A stretch of DNA of 64,000 bases from assembly GCA_028622995.1 (NCBI GenBank), contig JAJQJQ010000018.1, positions 682,001 to 746,000 on the forward strand. Direction: 5' to 3'. The position numbers and the translations under genes are program-made. Shown here piece after piece: positions 47,677-59,118 of the stretch. Numbering within the stretch: the first letter of the stretch is position 1; every line of letters begins with the position of its first letter. Below the pieces are notes generated by a model, which ran no database searches, was not told where the DNA came from, and saw only the letters and a list, made by a program, of their open reading frames with translations. Source of the stretch: Panagrolaimus kolymaensis (Eukaryota > Nematoda > Chromadorea > Rhabditida > Panagrolaimidae).

Positions 47677-47685
47677 CTAACAAAA
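47677..47685 (-). promoter_or_regulatory. Probable trans-splice acceptor directly at the S1P-lyase-like start
   Basis: On the minus strand TTTTGTTAG ends exactly at the ATG. With MED20 ending 172 nt upstream on the same strand, this suits an operon in which the downstream gene receives a spliced leader. It could instead be the acceptor of a missed 5' exon. Confidence 0.45.
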
Positions 47686-47848
47686 ACATAGTTAATAAAG
47701 AAGTACACCTTCATCAGTAAATAATAATGAGTGGAAGACTCATAAAAACAAAACAATCAATAATGCGAAAATAAATAAATTTATACAAAAATAATCAAAT
47801 AAACAATATCTAAAAACAAAAGAAATGATAAGCAAAAAACAATGAGAT

Positions 47849-48611
47849 TCAATTTGTGAACGAAGTTGATCCAGTGAGAGTTGTGGCTGTAGCATTAGAC
47901 GTGGAATTTGTTCGTCGACGCATTTCAATGAATATATCCTTGTATTGTTGAAGAGTATCAATAGGAGCATACAAAAATCTTCTCTGTTTAACATATTTCG
48001 GGTATCTTTTTTCACCATCTTTTAATAAATCGTTCATAAATTGTACCAGTAAACCCAAACAAGCAGTGATGTAAGCAGTTGGACAAAATTCAACTTCAAT
48101 TATAGTTCCCTAAAAAACATCAGTCATAAAATGCAACAGCAAAAGATAAAACAAAACATACTTTAGACGATGAATTTGCTTGAGATGCAACACCAACCCG
48201 TATTTTGAAATCACGATATTTGTATTCCATTCCATTACATTCAAAATAACCAGCATGATCCGGAACAATACCCGATTTAAGTTTGGGAAGTATTAAGTCA
48301 ATTCCACGATCAGCAACACATTTGACTTGAGAAGTTGTTTCTCCAGCAGTTTTAGCATCACCAAGAAGAAAAGATGAAAGAGGAAAATTAGAATGATGCA
48401 GAATTCCCAAAGGACTGATTCCTTGAACATTTGGAGCAGGACGATAATTAAGATAATCAACATGAAAAGGACGAGATGGCGTAGCACCCAACGTTGTGAC
48501 TCTTTCTTTCATTGCTTTAACAGATTCTTTAACTTCCAAAACCCTGAAATGAATAAACAACAATAAAATATGCTAGAATTCAAAAAAAACTCACCAAGCT
48601 ACTCCGGCCAT
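47849..48611 (-). CDS. mdt-20: Mediator complex subunit 20 (MED20)
   Basis: Three exons (48595-48611, 48162-48543, 47849-48109) give 219 residues, close to the 212 of human MED20. The tiny first exon encodes MAGVAW, matching the MGVTC-type start of the family. Then come VKAMKERVTTLGA, FHVDYLNYRP, GILHHSNFPLSSFLL, MEYKYRDFKIRVGVA, GTIIEVEFCPTAYI and the end APIDTLQQYKDIFIEMR, each with a counterpart in MED20. The subunit sits in the head module of the RNA polymerase II co-activator in the nucleus. A 110-codon open frame overlaps the start in another frame and extends upstream. The S1P-lyase-like gene follows at 172 nt. Confidence 0.9.
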
Positions 48612-48912
48612 TATGATTAATGCTTATCCTTCCAGTATCTCGAGATGATTCAACTTGATAAAGAGCCACAGATAATATATCTTCAGGTACAATTGTAGTT
48701 CTTTGACAATAAAATTGGTCTTTTACATACACGAGCAAAAAATAAGCACAATCACCGATAGAAAGATTATGGTTTGATTTGATTATAAAACTAGCTGTTC
48801 CAATTGAATCTTTGACGGTGAATGGATTAAGCTGAACAACTTTAGCACAAATTAATGAGCAGCAATTGTTTCGGCTTTGAAAAGATTGACAAGTATCACG
48901 AAATAATTGCAT
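48580..48912 (-). CDS. Overlapping open frame upstream of MED20 (unknown)
   Basis: Unspliced frame of 110 codons beginning MQLFRDTCQSF. It overlaps MED20 exon 1 in a different frame and ends in MED20 intron 1; if that intron is removed it runs a few codons into exon 2. Composition is balanced rather than T-rich (NPFTVKDSIGTASFIIK, SIGDCAYFLLVYV, TTIVPEDILSVALYQVE), which argues for real coding. I recognise no family. It could be the first cistron of a MED20 operon, a long upstream frame that limits MED20 translation, or the last exon of a gene whose upstream exons I missed. Confidence 0.35.
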   Translation of the reverse strand: MQLFRDTCQSFQSRNNCCSLICAKVVQLNPFTVKDSIGTASFIIKSNHNLSIGDCAYFLLVYVKDQFYCQRTTIVPEDILSVALYQVESSRDTGRISINHNGRSSLVSFF

Positions 48913-49540
48913 TAATAATTAGAGATGTGCATAATTCGGCAAAAAAAATATTGAAAACATCCGTTTTTGAAGAAAATAAAGAAAACAAAAGTTGCTGCTG
49001 CTTTCCTTTCGCGCTAAGATGGTGTTTGTTGCGCCATCGCAAAGCAGACGTAAACAACCAAATCTAGCGGTTGCTAATAGACGACAAAAAGGAGAGAGAG
49101 AGAAATACAAAACATTGATGTTTTATGGCAACTAATCAATTTTCTGTCTTTTCTCAACCTAAACCAAATCGAATCAAAATGTTTGGTAAGAATTATTTTG
49201 ACAATGGGAAAAATGAAATCGATTTAAACCCTCACCTCTCAATTATTTTTTTACAAATCAACAGTGTTTAAAAGAATGGCTGCTTTGTTGTTTACGAAAA
49301 GAAAAGATTTTGTTTTGATGATGTTTATTGATTCATGGTTAGTAAACAAAAAACATTAGTACAGATTAAAAATAACAAAAATCACTAAAGATGACCAATA
49401 CAAGACATAAAATAAGATACACAATTTTACAAAAATAAACAATATACACAAGAGATGATGACGTTGCCCGGACCACCGAAAGAATGAAAGCGCACTTCGA
49501 TTGTTGTTGATTGGTTATAAGACATTGAGATGAACACGTA
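48913..49540. other. Intergenic spacer
   Basis: 628 nt after the Ariadne stop, before the frame upstream of MED20 (minus strand). A GC-richer patch near 49005-49075 was noticed but holds no supported exon. Confidence 0.4.
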
Positions 49541-51248
49541 TTATGAAAGGAAATCTTGCAACAATGTGCGACGCTTGCACTCAGCTACATGCATTTGTTT
49601 TTCAAGATCAGCACGATCAGTGGATTCTGCTCGTTCTACCTTCCATGATAGTTCTTCAATTTCTTTTTCCAATTGAGCTTGTTGATATTCAAACTAAAAC
49701 AAAGCAATAGAAATAAAAGTTCAAAGAAAAAGCTGAAACTCACAAGTTCTTTTCGTTGTCCAGGTTCAAGGTAGTAAGCAAATGGATAAGTATACTGTAA
49801 GGTATATCGACATTTGGTTAATAAGCTTGCTGCATCATGAAGATATTGCCAATCAATCCATGTTCCTTCGTGTTGTTCAACTTTCTGTTCAATTTTACAG
49901 ATGAGCTTTGTGCGGAGTTCTTCTTCAAGCTTGAGTGATTTGCTGTGGTTGTCGAAACGTTCATAGTAATGGAGATACTTTTCGAGATCAAGACGAGCTT
50001 TGAGATATTTTGCTTCAAGAGCGACAGCAGGATTTTCTTTATAACGAGAACATTCATAGTATTCGCTGCCATGAGATTTCCAATCTGAAAAACCACATCA
50101 TAAAGTAAACTTCAAAAAGGTAAAGAGCGACTGACCTTTAAAGCACATCCAGCAAAAGTGGTAATCACATCTTGAACATTGCATATGGTTACATCCACCA
50201 TTCTTTTCAATACAAGCTGAACACTTGGGACAATCCTTTGTATTAGCACTGAAAATAAAAGGTTTAGTTGAGTAAAAAGAGAATAAAGCAATTACCGTAT
50301 GTAGTTAGCCGTTTCACTGTCATCCCCACATTTCTTTCTCCATCTACCCATAATTTCGCATGAGGATGGTACATGATAATCAAAGCCACAGTGAACACTA
50401 AAAGAAGAAGTAAATGATACCATAACGCATGACAAAAGAGTACTCACCAAAAACTGGTTTTACAAAAAGTGCAAGTAACCCGATGAGATTTTTGAGATTC
50501 ACAGTAGATAATACCTTGACAATCAGTTCCAGGACAATAGCGAAAGTACGGATGAGCCAGAATAGAATCACGAATAACACGATCCAGATATAGTTTCAGC
50601 TGAGTTTGACGTTCTTGCAACATTTCAGAAACAAAGCTGCTAAGGCACTGAATTTTGCACTTGGATTCCATGCATTCGATCTTGGATGAAATGCCTATAA
50701 TATTCACATAAATATTATAAAAAGCATAAAGCGAAGCAAGTCTTACCTTTTACAAGCATATTTGAGAAGTATTCAGTCCAACAGCATTTACAAAATTCAT
50801 GACCACATTGAAGAGATCTCATGTTATCATTTTGAATAAAGCATATGCGGCATAAACTAGGAGAAGCGTTGGAAGTTCCTTCTGACGTTGAATAGGATGA
50901 AGCCTTCTTAAATTTCTTACGAGGTAATACTTCAGAACGGAGGTTGCATTGAACAAAAAGAGAATGTCCTTGTTTTTGTAAATCAGCAGCAAGCTTATTT
51001 GAGTCGAAGTTATACTTTTGCAGGAAGAATATAGCTTCATCTTCGGCGATCTTGCATCTTTGAGCTTGCTTATGAACTTCTTCGTTGAGGATTCGGACGA
51101 CTTCATCTTGTTTATAACATTTATAAACGACATATTCTGGATCAATTTCTTCTGCTCGAACAGCTGGTAAAGGTTCATCATCAGGTCCATAATCATAATC
51201 ATAGTCAGCTTCAGAAGAAAGATCAGATGATGGATGGTCGTCGTCCAT
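49541..51248 (-). CDS. ari-1: Ariadne-type RBR E3 ubiquitin ligase
   Basis: Six exons (50747-51248, 50448-50694, 50296-50397, 50136-50248, 49744-50084, 49541-49693) give 485 residues. The acidic N-terminus ([12 protein letters not shown]) and UBA-like helices are typical of Ariadne. RING1 starts at SLCRICF and has [10 protein letters not shown]. The in-between RING has [14 protein letters not shown] and [17 protein letters not shown]2 holds [17 protein letters not shown], with the catalytic Cys303 that takes ubiquitin as a thioester. The linker [13 protein letters not shown] is nearly the human ARIH1 sequence. The C-terminal Ariadne helices ([27 protein letters not shown]) are present; in this family they block the active Cys until neddylated cullin-RING ligases release it. 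Human ARIH1 is about 557 residues, so this one is shorter at both ends. Confidence 0.94.
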
Positions 51249-52036
51249 TTTTTGCTAGCTCTGAAGAAGAAAAATGATAAGTTTAAACGAATAAATGGAA
51301 CATGTAAAAAATCGACAAGTTAAAGACGCGAGTTTTGAACGATAGAATATTATTAAAAGTGAGCAAAAAAGTTGTACAAGAGATGAAAACATTGAAAGAT
51401 GAAAAAAATGTGAGTGAAGAAAGAAGAAAAATTTTTGTCGCAGCAGCAATTATAACTATTCTCGCGAGATCCTGAAAAACGCGAGTGAAAATTGGCAAAA
51501 AGAGTATAGCATATCGAAGAAGAAAAAATGTTGGATGATTAGATGGATGATGAACGAACTTTCAAGTTTTTTTGTTGTTTGAATGCCTTCAATTTGTTGT
51601 TGTTGAAACTTTTTGAGGTATTATTAATTTTGATCAAAACACAGCAACTTTCCCCTTTTTTGAATCAATATGAAAAGCTACAAACAAAACCATAAAATTT
51701 ACTTCATTTTTTTGCTTTTGCTCTTTTTTTTGTTTTCTTACTACTAATCCAGAAAAAAAAAGATGAGACGGCACAAATTGCATTGTTATAAAACTTTTAA
51801 ATTAATAAACGCATTATCTTCATGTACATTGATGTTCTTTTTTTAATTACATGGAGAAAATAGTCTGTCTAACTGTGGCCAATCAATAAGTATGTATTTC
51901 CTTCAGGCGAAAGAAAGAAAAAAGTTCGTCGTAAAAATGATTAAAAAAAGTGAAAGAAAAATCATTCATCATTTATTAGGTTGAAAACCTTTATAAACAG
52001 CGCAGAATTTTTTACTGAATAATTATTATTCTGAGA
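51249..52036. other. Divergent intergenic region
   Basis: 788 nt between the Ariadne start and the ankyrin-SAM start, presumably carrying both promoters. AT-rich, no repeat or RNA gene seen. Confidence 0.4.
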
Positions 52037-53491
52037 ATGAGCAAAGAACGTTCTGTGCGTTTTTCGAATCAAAAACCCTTAGAACATGAATCATTCGATT
52101 ATGGAGACGAAGAGGGAAATGGAGATTTTGAAAAAATAATGCGATTGCCTCTTCCCTCAATGGCCGATGATAAAAAATATGATTGTTTGGATATGTGTAC
52201 TGCAGCAAGTTTGGGTTATGAATTTGTTGAGGTAAGAATATTTTAAAAACAAATTGGTTGATTGAGTTTTCTGTAGAAAATCGCTTCCACAAGCTCACAA
52301 GGTTGTATTAAAAAGAACATTGCTGGCTGGTCACCATTGATGTATGCCGCATATTTAGGCCACATTCAAGTTTGTAAATTTATGTGTGAAAATGGTGCTC
52401 CATTGGATGAAACAAATGAAATGGGACAAACACCTTTAATGCTTGCAGCTTCGTGTGGTTCCAAAGACATGGTATAATTTTTTAAATTCCATTTTGAGAG
52501 ATAAAAATAAAATAAAATTTGAAGGTTGTCATTTTGATTGGAAAAGGAGCTGAAGTTAATCGACAAGATAAACTTGGCCAAAGTTCATTACATTATGCAA
52601 CAAGATATAATCAATCAACGATAACTGAAGTCATAGCAAAAGCTGGCGGTGATCCTAATCTTTGCGATAAAAATGGAATGACCCCAACCTTGAATGCATG
52701 CAAAGTAGGCAATGATGCTACTGTATCTCTCCTGCTCGAATATGTAATGATTTTATTTTTTGTCTGTTACATGAATTACAGTAATTTTTTTTAAGAAAGG
52801 TGATCCAAATCGAACCAACACTAACGGAGAAAATGGAGAAGCACTTGCAGCTGATCAACCAAATGTTTTGAAAGTTCTTCAAAGTGTGAGTTTCAACATC
52901 GATGGAAGAGGTTGAGGCTATAGTGTTTGATTTCAGCGACTTACAATGAATGATTTGTTAAAGCAATTGGGACTTGAAAAATATATACAGATTTTTGAAA
53001 AAAGCGATATCACTTTGAATGTTTTTCTCAATTTGAAGGAGAAAGATTTAACTGAATTAGGAATCACATTATTTGGACCCAAGAAGAAACTTTTAAATGT
53101 CATTAAACAATACAAGGAAAATGGCATCATTGCCACTGATCAAGAAGTTGTTGTGAATAACTCCAATCTTGAAGTTACTGCACCTCGAAGCCGAGAAGGC
53201 TCTTTTAATCATATGCAACAACATCTTATCAATGAAGTTAGTTTTTGTAGTTTAAGTTTTTAAAGCTTAATTCAAGCTTTGCAGGAAAATAATTCTCTAC
53301 CAAGAGGATTAGTTGTTAATAAAAATGATTTAGAAAATCAGCTAGTTTTAAACGGAGAACTTCAAACCTTTCTTTTAAATTTAATGGAAAAGAAGAACTT
53401 CGATGATCAAACGACTTTTAAATGCAAGCAATTAATTCAACGTCTTAACACTTCCACAGGACGATTAAATTTTGGTTTAAATAGCAAATGA
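52037..53491 (+). CDS. Ankyrin repeat and SAM domain protein (ANKS3-like)
   Basis: Six exons (52037-52231, 52277-52471, 52525-52743, 52796-52885, 52937-53236, 53285-53491), all in phase 0, give 401 residues. After an acidic N-terminus come four or five ankyrin repeats: KKNIAGWSPLMYAAYLGH, NEMGQTPLMLAASCGS, DKLGQSSLHYATRYNQ, DKNGMTPTLNACKVG and a degenerate one ending NVLKVLQS. A SAM domain at about 235-300 reads LLKQLGLEKYIQIFEKSDI and LKEKDLTELGITLFGPKKKLL. The C-terminus is a short helix-rich segment. Ankyrin plus one SAM recalls ANKS3, which works with ANKS6 and NEK kinases at cilia; that role is inference. The SAM end may polymerise. Two acceptors are AAG (TTTGAAG, TTTTTAAG). Confidence 0.85.
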
Positions 53492-53749
53492 AAGATAATA
53501 ATTATGTACTGCCAATTTGTGAAATAATAAAATGAATAAAAATAAACTTTTCTAATTATATGTATCAGTCATCTTTGATCCATTTTTGAGCAACAAAAAA
53601 ATTTAAAAACATTTTAAAGATTTGAGGATGATTAGATGAGATTGACTATAACTGTGTTAAGCAGAAACATTTTAATCAACATTACTTTATTCATTATAAA
53701 TAATTTTAAATAAATCATATGTCTTTTAAGTGAATCTTAGAATACTAAT
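53492..53749. other. Convergent 3' spacer
   Basis: Short spacer with AATAAAATGAATAAAAATAAAC near 53526-53546, a likely poly(A) signal for the ankyrin-SAM gene. No other feature. Confidence 0.4.
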
Positions 53750-55418
53750 TTATTCTGATGAATGGCGAGCTTTATGCATGAAATCTTCAATTTCTTCAAC
53801 CGTTCGAGGTAATTCAACACTCATATTTTCATTACCCTTGGCCCAAATAACAATATCATCTTCGATTCGAACACCACCAATGCCACGATATTGATCAACG
53901 TTTTCTTTATTCATAAAGTCACGGAGTTTAGGGTCAGCGAGAGCTTGATCGAGGAGCTAAAAAAATTGTGTTGTAAAGTACATAAATTAATTAATGAAGC
54001 TTACAGTATCGATAAAATAGCAACCGGGTTCAATGGTAATACACATACGTTCTTGAAGAATTCGAGTGGTTCGAAGGCTACTAAGACCGAAACGCTTTTC
54101 ACGTGGAGTTGCATCACCAAGATATCCTCCAACATCATGAACATCAAGTCCAATAAAATGGCCTAATCCATGAGGCATAAAAATTCCACCAACACCCGCT
54201 TCAAGCATTTTTTCGATATCTCCTTTAATAATATTTAATCGAACTAAATGCGTCAAAATTGTACGTTCAGCAAGTTTGTGCATTTCAGTCCAACGAACTC
54301 CAGGTTTAGCTTGTTCAAAAACTTTTTTTGCAGCATCAAGAACTGCATTGTAAATATCTTTTTGCTTTTGAGTGAATTTTCCATTGCAAGGGAATGAGCA
54401 AGTTACATCTGATGCATAGCAATTATATTCTGGACCCATATCAAATAAACACATATCTCCATCTTTAATTAATTTTGCATTTGGAGCATTTGCGTGACCA
54501 TAATGAAGGATAGCTCCATTTCCACCCCTTAAAAGTATTTTAATTTAAACTTTGCTTTAATAAAAATTATTTTGCTTACGTCGCTGCAATACAAGTATAC
54601 GCTAAATGTCTACAACCACCAGTAAAATATGAGATATGTCGGAAAAGACTTTCCATTTGATATTCATACATTTCAGGTTCAATTTTACCCATAACTTCTT
54701 TGTGAGCTTTAGTCGCAATTTTGGTTGCATAGCGTAAAACATTCAATTCTGAATCAGTTTTAAAAACTCGAAGTTCAGCCATTTGAGGATAAAGGGTTTT
54801 AGTATCAATATAAAATTCTTCCATATCGGGGAATTTGGGAGCTTCTAACCAATGACCTGAATCTTCATTATATGCACGCTAAAAATAATAATATATTGAA
54901 AATGCAAATTAAAGTACATTGAAAGTAAAAAATGAATCATACCAAAAGATGAACATATTTTCCATTCAAATGTTTAATACAATCAGAAATGGCATTGCCA
55001 GTATTAAAATGGACTTCATCAATTTCATATTTTTTCTGGAACCAACTTTCTGGTTCAATTCTAAAAAATTCTCAAATTTATATAAACCCCAAATTTTTGT
55101 GATGACTCACTTTCCTAACCAAATCGCATATTCGGGTGCAAGCTTTGGAGGGAATAAAACTGATTTTCCTGTATCAACATCAATAAGACCAAAGCATTCA
55201 CTTTCATGAACTCCAAACGTCCAAAAAAAGTAAGATTCTTGGCGGAATGGTAAATCTTCTGCGTCGGTATTATACCGATTCTTTTCAATACCTCCAGCAA
55301 GAAGAACTACACTATTTTTTGGTGCAACTTTTTGTAAAGCTTTAACTAAGCGTTGACGATTTTCAGCAAATAAGGATGCTGCAATATGTAAAGTATGACG
55401 GCCACGATCGAACGACAT
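53750..55418 (-). CDS. PEPD: Xaa-Pro dipeptidase (prolidase)
   Basis: Five exons (55111-55418, 54943-55060, 54580-54878, 54005-54527, 53750-53956) give 484 residues; human prolidase has 493. The pita-bread metallopeptidase site is complete: DMGPEYNCYASDV (Asp271, Asp282), HGLGHFIGLDVHD, TIEPGCYF and GVRIEDD, which bind two metal ions, usually manganese. The N-terminal creatinase-like part has LLAGGIEKNRYNTD and YFFWTFGV. The enzyme splits X-Pro dipeptides in the cytosol; in a nematode this matters for recycling collagen proline. The start is the ATG of MSFDRG, with a TCTTTTAG acceptor 13 nt upstream. The exon at 54005-54527 uses a TTTTAAG acceptor. Confidence 0.94.
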
Positions 55419-56011
55419 GTTTTTAAGACTCTAAAAGACTAAAAATGAAAATCAATGAAAAATGAGCAGCATAATGAGAAAGGTATGTATCGTTATCACC
55501 AACACGCTGATTAGAAAGTGAAACAAAGAAAAATATTATCGTTTGTGTGTGGAAAAAATTTGATCAAAGGTTAAAATAAAATTTAAGCAAAAAATAAAAT
55601 TATTTGATTAAACAATAATTAAACCACAAAAGATGATTTTATGAAAGCAATCAAAGTCTTCAAAAGTATGGCTCAATCATAGCTATTCAATTCCATAATA
55701 AAAGATCTTGAAAAGAAAGTTCATCATTAAATGGATATTTTTGCTATTTATGGAATCAATTTAGTAACAAGAATGACCCGATTATTAACAAAAAAAATTA
55801 AAGTTTTAAAGATCTAACAAAGTCGCTATCCAACAAGAAACATTTAAATTTTTATATGTATTTTCATTGTTCATAAAAATTGAAAAAGGGAAGTACTTCT
55901 GAAATGCAAATTTTCCAATATTTTGTTTAAAAAAATGAAACAATATAATAATTTATTTTAATCTGTGGCAAATTTGAACAATAAATAAATAAGTAATAAT
56001 ATTAATAACAT
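55419..56011. other. Intergenic spacer
   Basis: 593 nt between two minus-strand genes, AT-rich. No exon, repeat or RNA gene supported. Confidence 0.4.
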
Positions 56012-58005
56012 TTATTCTGAATCTGAGCTAGAAAACATGCTTTTTCTAACAGTTTTAGTCGCAGCTGATGCTTTTTTAATCGGCTGTTGTGGTTGTTGTT
56101 GTTTAGGTATAACTTTTTCTGCCACTGATTTTTGTGGAGGCTTTGAAAAGAAATCATCGTCATCATCGCTATCATCAAATAGACTTTTAGCTTTGGAATT
56201 AGTATTATTGGGTTGTTTTTTAACATTTTTTGAAGAAGTGGATGTCATAGATGAATCGTTGGTTTCATGTTTAACAAATTTGGAAGATGAGGGCTTATCC
56301 TAAAAATAAAAGTTTTTTTGATTAGGAAAATTATAATAATGACACATACTGTATTAGATATTTGTGCTCTTTTTGGTGCAATTGGTTTCGATTGCTGCAC
56401 CGGCTCTTTCACTGCTGCTGTTTTTGTTTGAGGCTTTGTAACTTTGCTGATTGGATGAGCATCATCTTCTTCATCGGAAGAAGAAAATAAAGACGTTTGA
56501 GGTTTTGTTTTAGGCATTTTTTGAACCGGTAATGGAGATTTCTTCTTCGCCGAAACGTTACTAATTTTTCTTGGTGGAGCTTCAGGTTGTGGTGTTGGCA
56601 ACTTTGTTCTTGATGGAGGTTGAGGTGTCGATGCCGGTATGATTGTACGTGGCGGAGGTTTGATTTTTTCTGTTTCACATTGTTGTTTGTGGTTATTCAT
56701 GGGTTGTTTATTTGTCACATTGACTTTTGGAATGGGTTTATCATTATCCTCTTCTTCATCATCGTCAGTAAATAAAGACATATTCTGTTTTTTCTTTTTA
56801 GGTTCTTCCATTTTAGTTGAAGGAGGAGCATTTTTGATAATTTCCGCTAAATTTGGAGGTTCTCTAGAGTTGACGGCCACATGGTTGGTTTGTTTTGTAT
56901 CTGGAATAATATTGTTTTTTTGAATCAGTGGTTCTTCCATTGTAATTGGATTGGATTGAGCTTTTATTTCTTTAACCACCGCTGATTTTGAGGTATTATT
57001 TTTCAGATCTCCATTTACAACGGATGCTGGTGGAGCAGGCGTTGTTGGAGTTATAATTATTGGTCCACGTCTGGGAGCTTCTTTTGGTTTTTTTTCTACT
57101 TCATTATGAACTATGGGTGTTGCAGTTGGTGACGGTTGCTTGATTTGTTGAGGAGGAAGATGTGTCGCTGCTTGTGATAATGGTGGAGGCGGTGGTGGTG
57201 GAGGCGCCCCCGAAGTAACATTACCATTCATTATTGTAGTAGTTGGAATATTTTTAGTGGTGATTGGTTGTGGAAGTTCAATAATAACATCATCGACAGG
57301 AGATACCGCGTTTTTAGTTTGTTGTTTAACAAAATTACCCGTTTCAAATTCTCTTGACCCTATCAATGGTGGTAAATCACGTATTAAATATGGATTCTAA
57401 AAAGAAAATCTATAAAAAATGCATTGCAAAATTTAGCCATACTATATCCTCAAAAACTTTTAAAGTATCATCCGTCATATCTGAATGAACTTCAACGCAT
57501 ATTTGTTTTTGATCCACTAATTTTAAGCCATTTTGCACTGATTCATGAACATATTGGGCTAAAGATTTTGGTTTTAGTTGTTCTTCCTAGAAAATTATAA
57601 TTTTAACTTATTAAAAAATTTTATAATTTACTTTTACAGTAGTATTAATCGGTTTGGAATCATCTTGAAGGACATTCTAAAAAATTGAATTTATATTTTC
57701 TCAATAGATTTTGGCATTGAAAAAAAACCTGTAGTATTAATTGTTTATTTTCGCATAATTTTATTAATGACTCATCCTTGTTTAATCTACAAGTCGCTGA
57801 AGCTAATGAACTTCCAATACTTTGGCCGTTATCATCCAACTTTTGTATCCGATTATCGAACAATCCCCACACTTCTTTTATACATTCTAAGAGCTAAAAT
57901 TTTATTTTTTAATCGAAGCTAATTGAAGGAAAGACAATATCTTACTGCTTCATCTTTTTCAGCAGTTTCTCCTGCAGCTGATACAGCTTTTAATTTTTCA
58001 TCCAT
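56012..58005 (-). CDS. WASHC2: WASH complex subunit FAM21/WASHC2 homologue
   Basis: Six exons (57946-58005, 57729-57893, 57632-57676, 57443-57586, 56350-57396, 56012-56299) give 582 residues. The N-terminal 190 residues follow the FAM21 head: EVWGLFDNRIQKLD, then AQYVHESVQNGLKLVD and NPYLIRDLPPLIGSREF, matching the vertebrate YGLQVLD and DRPLPYLIGSKLF blocks. The rest is a long disordered tail with a run of eight Pro and several LFa-type motifs (Leu-Phe plus acidic run): SLFTDDDEEED, SLFSSSDEEDD, SLFDDSDDDDDFF. In vertebrates such motifs bind retromer VPS35 and bring WASH, and thus branched actin, to endosomes. The tail is about half as long as in vertebrates. No capping-protein-binding motif was identified by eye. 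Confidence 0.85.
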
Positions 58006-58433
58006 AATAATTATGCTACAATACCCATAAATTCAATACCAAATAAAAGAAATTTATTTATATTATTAAATTAAAAATATTGTTTTAAAAAAGCAAATTA
58101 TCATCTGCGTTTTTTTGTTTGTTTCATGACCTTCAAGATTTCGATGAACAAATTGCTTGTGATGTGGCAAAATGTTTTTGAAAGCCAAAATAATTTTTCT
58201 TTCATATTTTTTGTTTTCTCCAACTTTTTATTCTCCGTCACTTTTATGTAAAAAAAAACGTTCTAATAACCTTATCATTGCTACAGCTTTATTAATATCA
58301 GTAATTTCGTTTAATTATATTTTATCCGTTTTATCATTTCTTTACTTTTCTTCTTCTTCACAATTACGTGTAAAATTAGAATTATATTTTTGCGTGGGCA
58401 TTGTGGTTACTTTCATTGATTATTTTTTTTAGA
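58006..58433. other. Divergent promoter region
   Basis: Between the FAM21 start and the MRPL30 start. It contains an 86-codon hydrophobic plus-strand frame (58172-58432) that ends exactly at the TTTTTTTTAG acceptor before MRPL30; it is read as T-rich non-coding DNA. Confidence 0.4.
58423..58432 (+). promoter_or_regulatory. Probable trans-splice acceptor before MRPL30
   Basis: TTTTTTTTAG is followed after one base by the MRPL30 ATG. The gene has no other exon, so this site is best read as a spliced-leader acceptor. Confidence 0.5.
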
Positions 58434-59012
58434 ATGGCAAAAGTTATTCGTAGTCGATATGTTTTTCGTCCTCACAATCGTATCCATCGTTATTTGCCGC
58501 TTTACAATCAAGGTCTTAAAGAATATAAATACGAAGAAAATGATGCAACTCCGTCAACTTTTCCTGATCCTATAACTGAAGCACCATCAAAATTATGGCT
58601 TGCATGGCTTTACAAGAAACCTTCTATGGAACCAAAATGGACTAAAAGAAGTCTTCATGCTCTTTTTGGTGAAAATCCTGAACCTGGTAAAATGCTTATT
58701 TTCAAAAATACTGCTGCTTTCAATCGTGAATTATGGCAAATCAAACATTTGATTGAACTACGTCCTCTGAGTTTCCCAAATGGAGAACCAACTGAAGCTG
58801 ATATTGGACATATTGAAATACATCCTGATGGAAGATGTGTGATTGATCAAAATTTACCTACGGTTAATGATGAAACCTTGAAACTTATGGAATCAAACAA
58901 GCAATTTACTCCTCAACAACTTTCTGCAAAATTACAACTACGTTATCGTAATTGCAAGGATGTATACGAAGATACTGTTTATAATCAAAAAAATATTAGC
59001 ATTGTTGATTAA
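58434..59012 (+). CDS. MRPL30: Mitochondrial ribosomal protein L30 (uL30m)
   Basis: Single exon of 192 residues, the only intronless gene in the window. The match to MRPL30 rests on the central block IKHLIELRPLSFPNGEPTEADIG, which corresponds to VKHLIRIKPLKLP in vertebrates, preceded by a region with KPSMEPKWTKRSLHALFG and PGKMLIFKNTAAFNRELW. The N-terminus (VIRSRYVFRPHNRIHRY) is Arg-rich and without acids, as a mitochondrial targeting sequence should be. The protein belongs to the large mitoribosomal subunit. The last 60 residues (TPQQLSAKLQLRYRNCKD) extend beyond the human protein. Confidence 0.85.
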   Translation: MAKVIRSRYVFRPHNRIHRYLPLYNQGLKEYKYEENDATPSTFPDPITEAPSKLWLAWLYKKPSMEPKWTKRSLHALFGENPEPGKMLIFKNTAAFNRELWQIKHLIELRPLSFPNGEPTEADIGHIEIHPDGRCVIDQNLPTVNDETLKLMESNKQFTPQQLSAKLQLRYRNCKDVYEDTVYNQKNISIVD

Positions 59013-59118
59013 TTATTATATTTTAGTAGTTTTGTTATTTCGTTTTAATACTATAGGAATTTGAACCAATAAATTTGCTTGTTTTATATTCTTTGTATAG
59101 GTTTTATTAATGCGTTGT

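Noticed and set aside
58172..58432. 86-codon hydrophobic frame before MRPL30
   Set aside because: Ends exactly on the splice acceptor before MRPL30, and the helices are translations of T-rich promoter DNA. A small membrane protein cannot be fully excluded.
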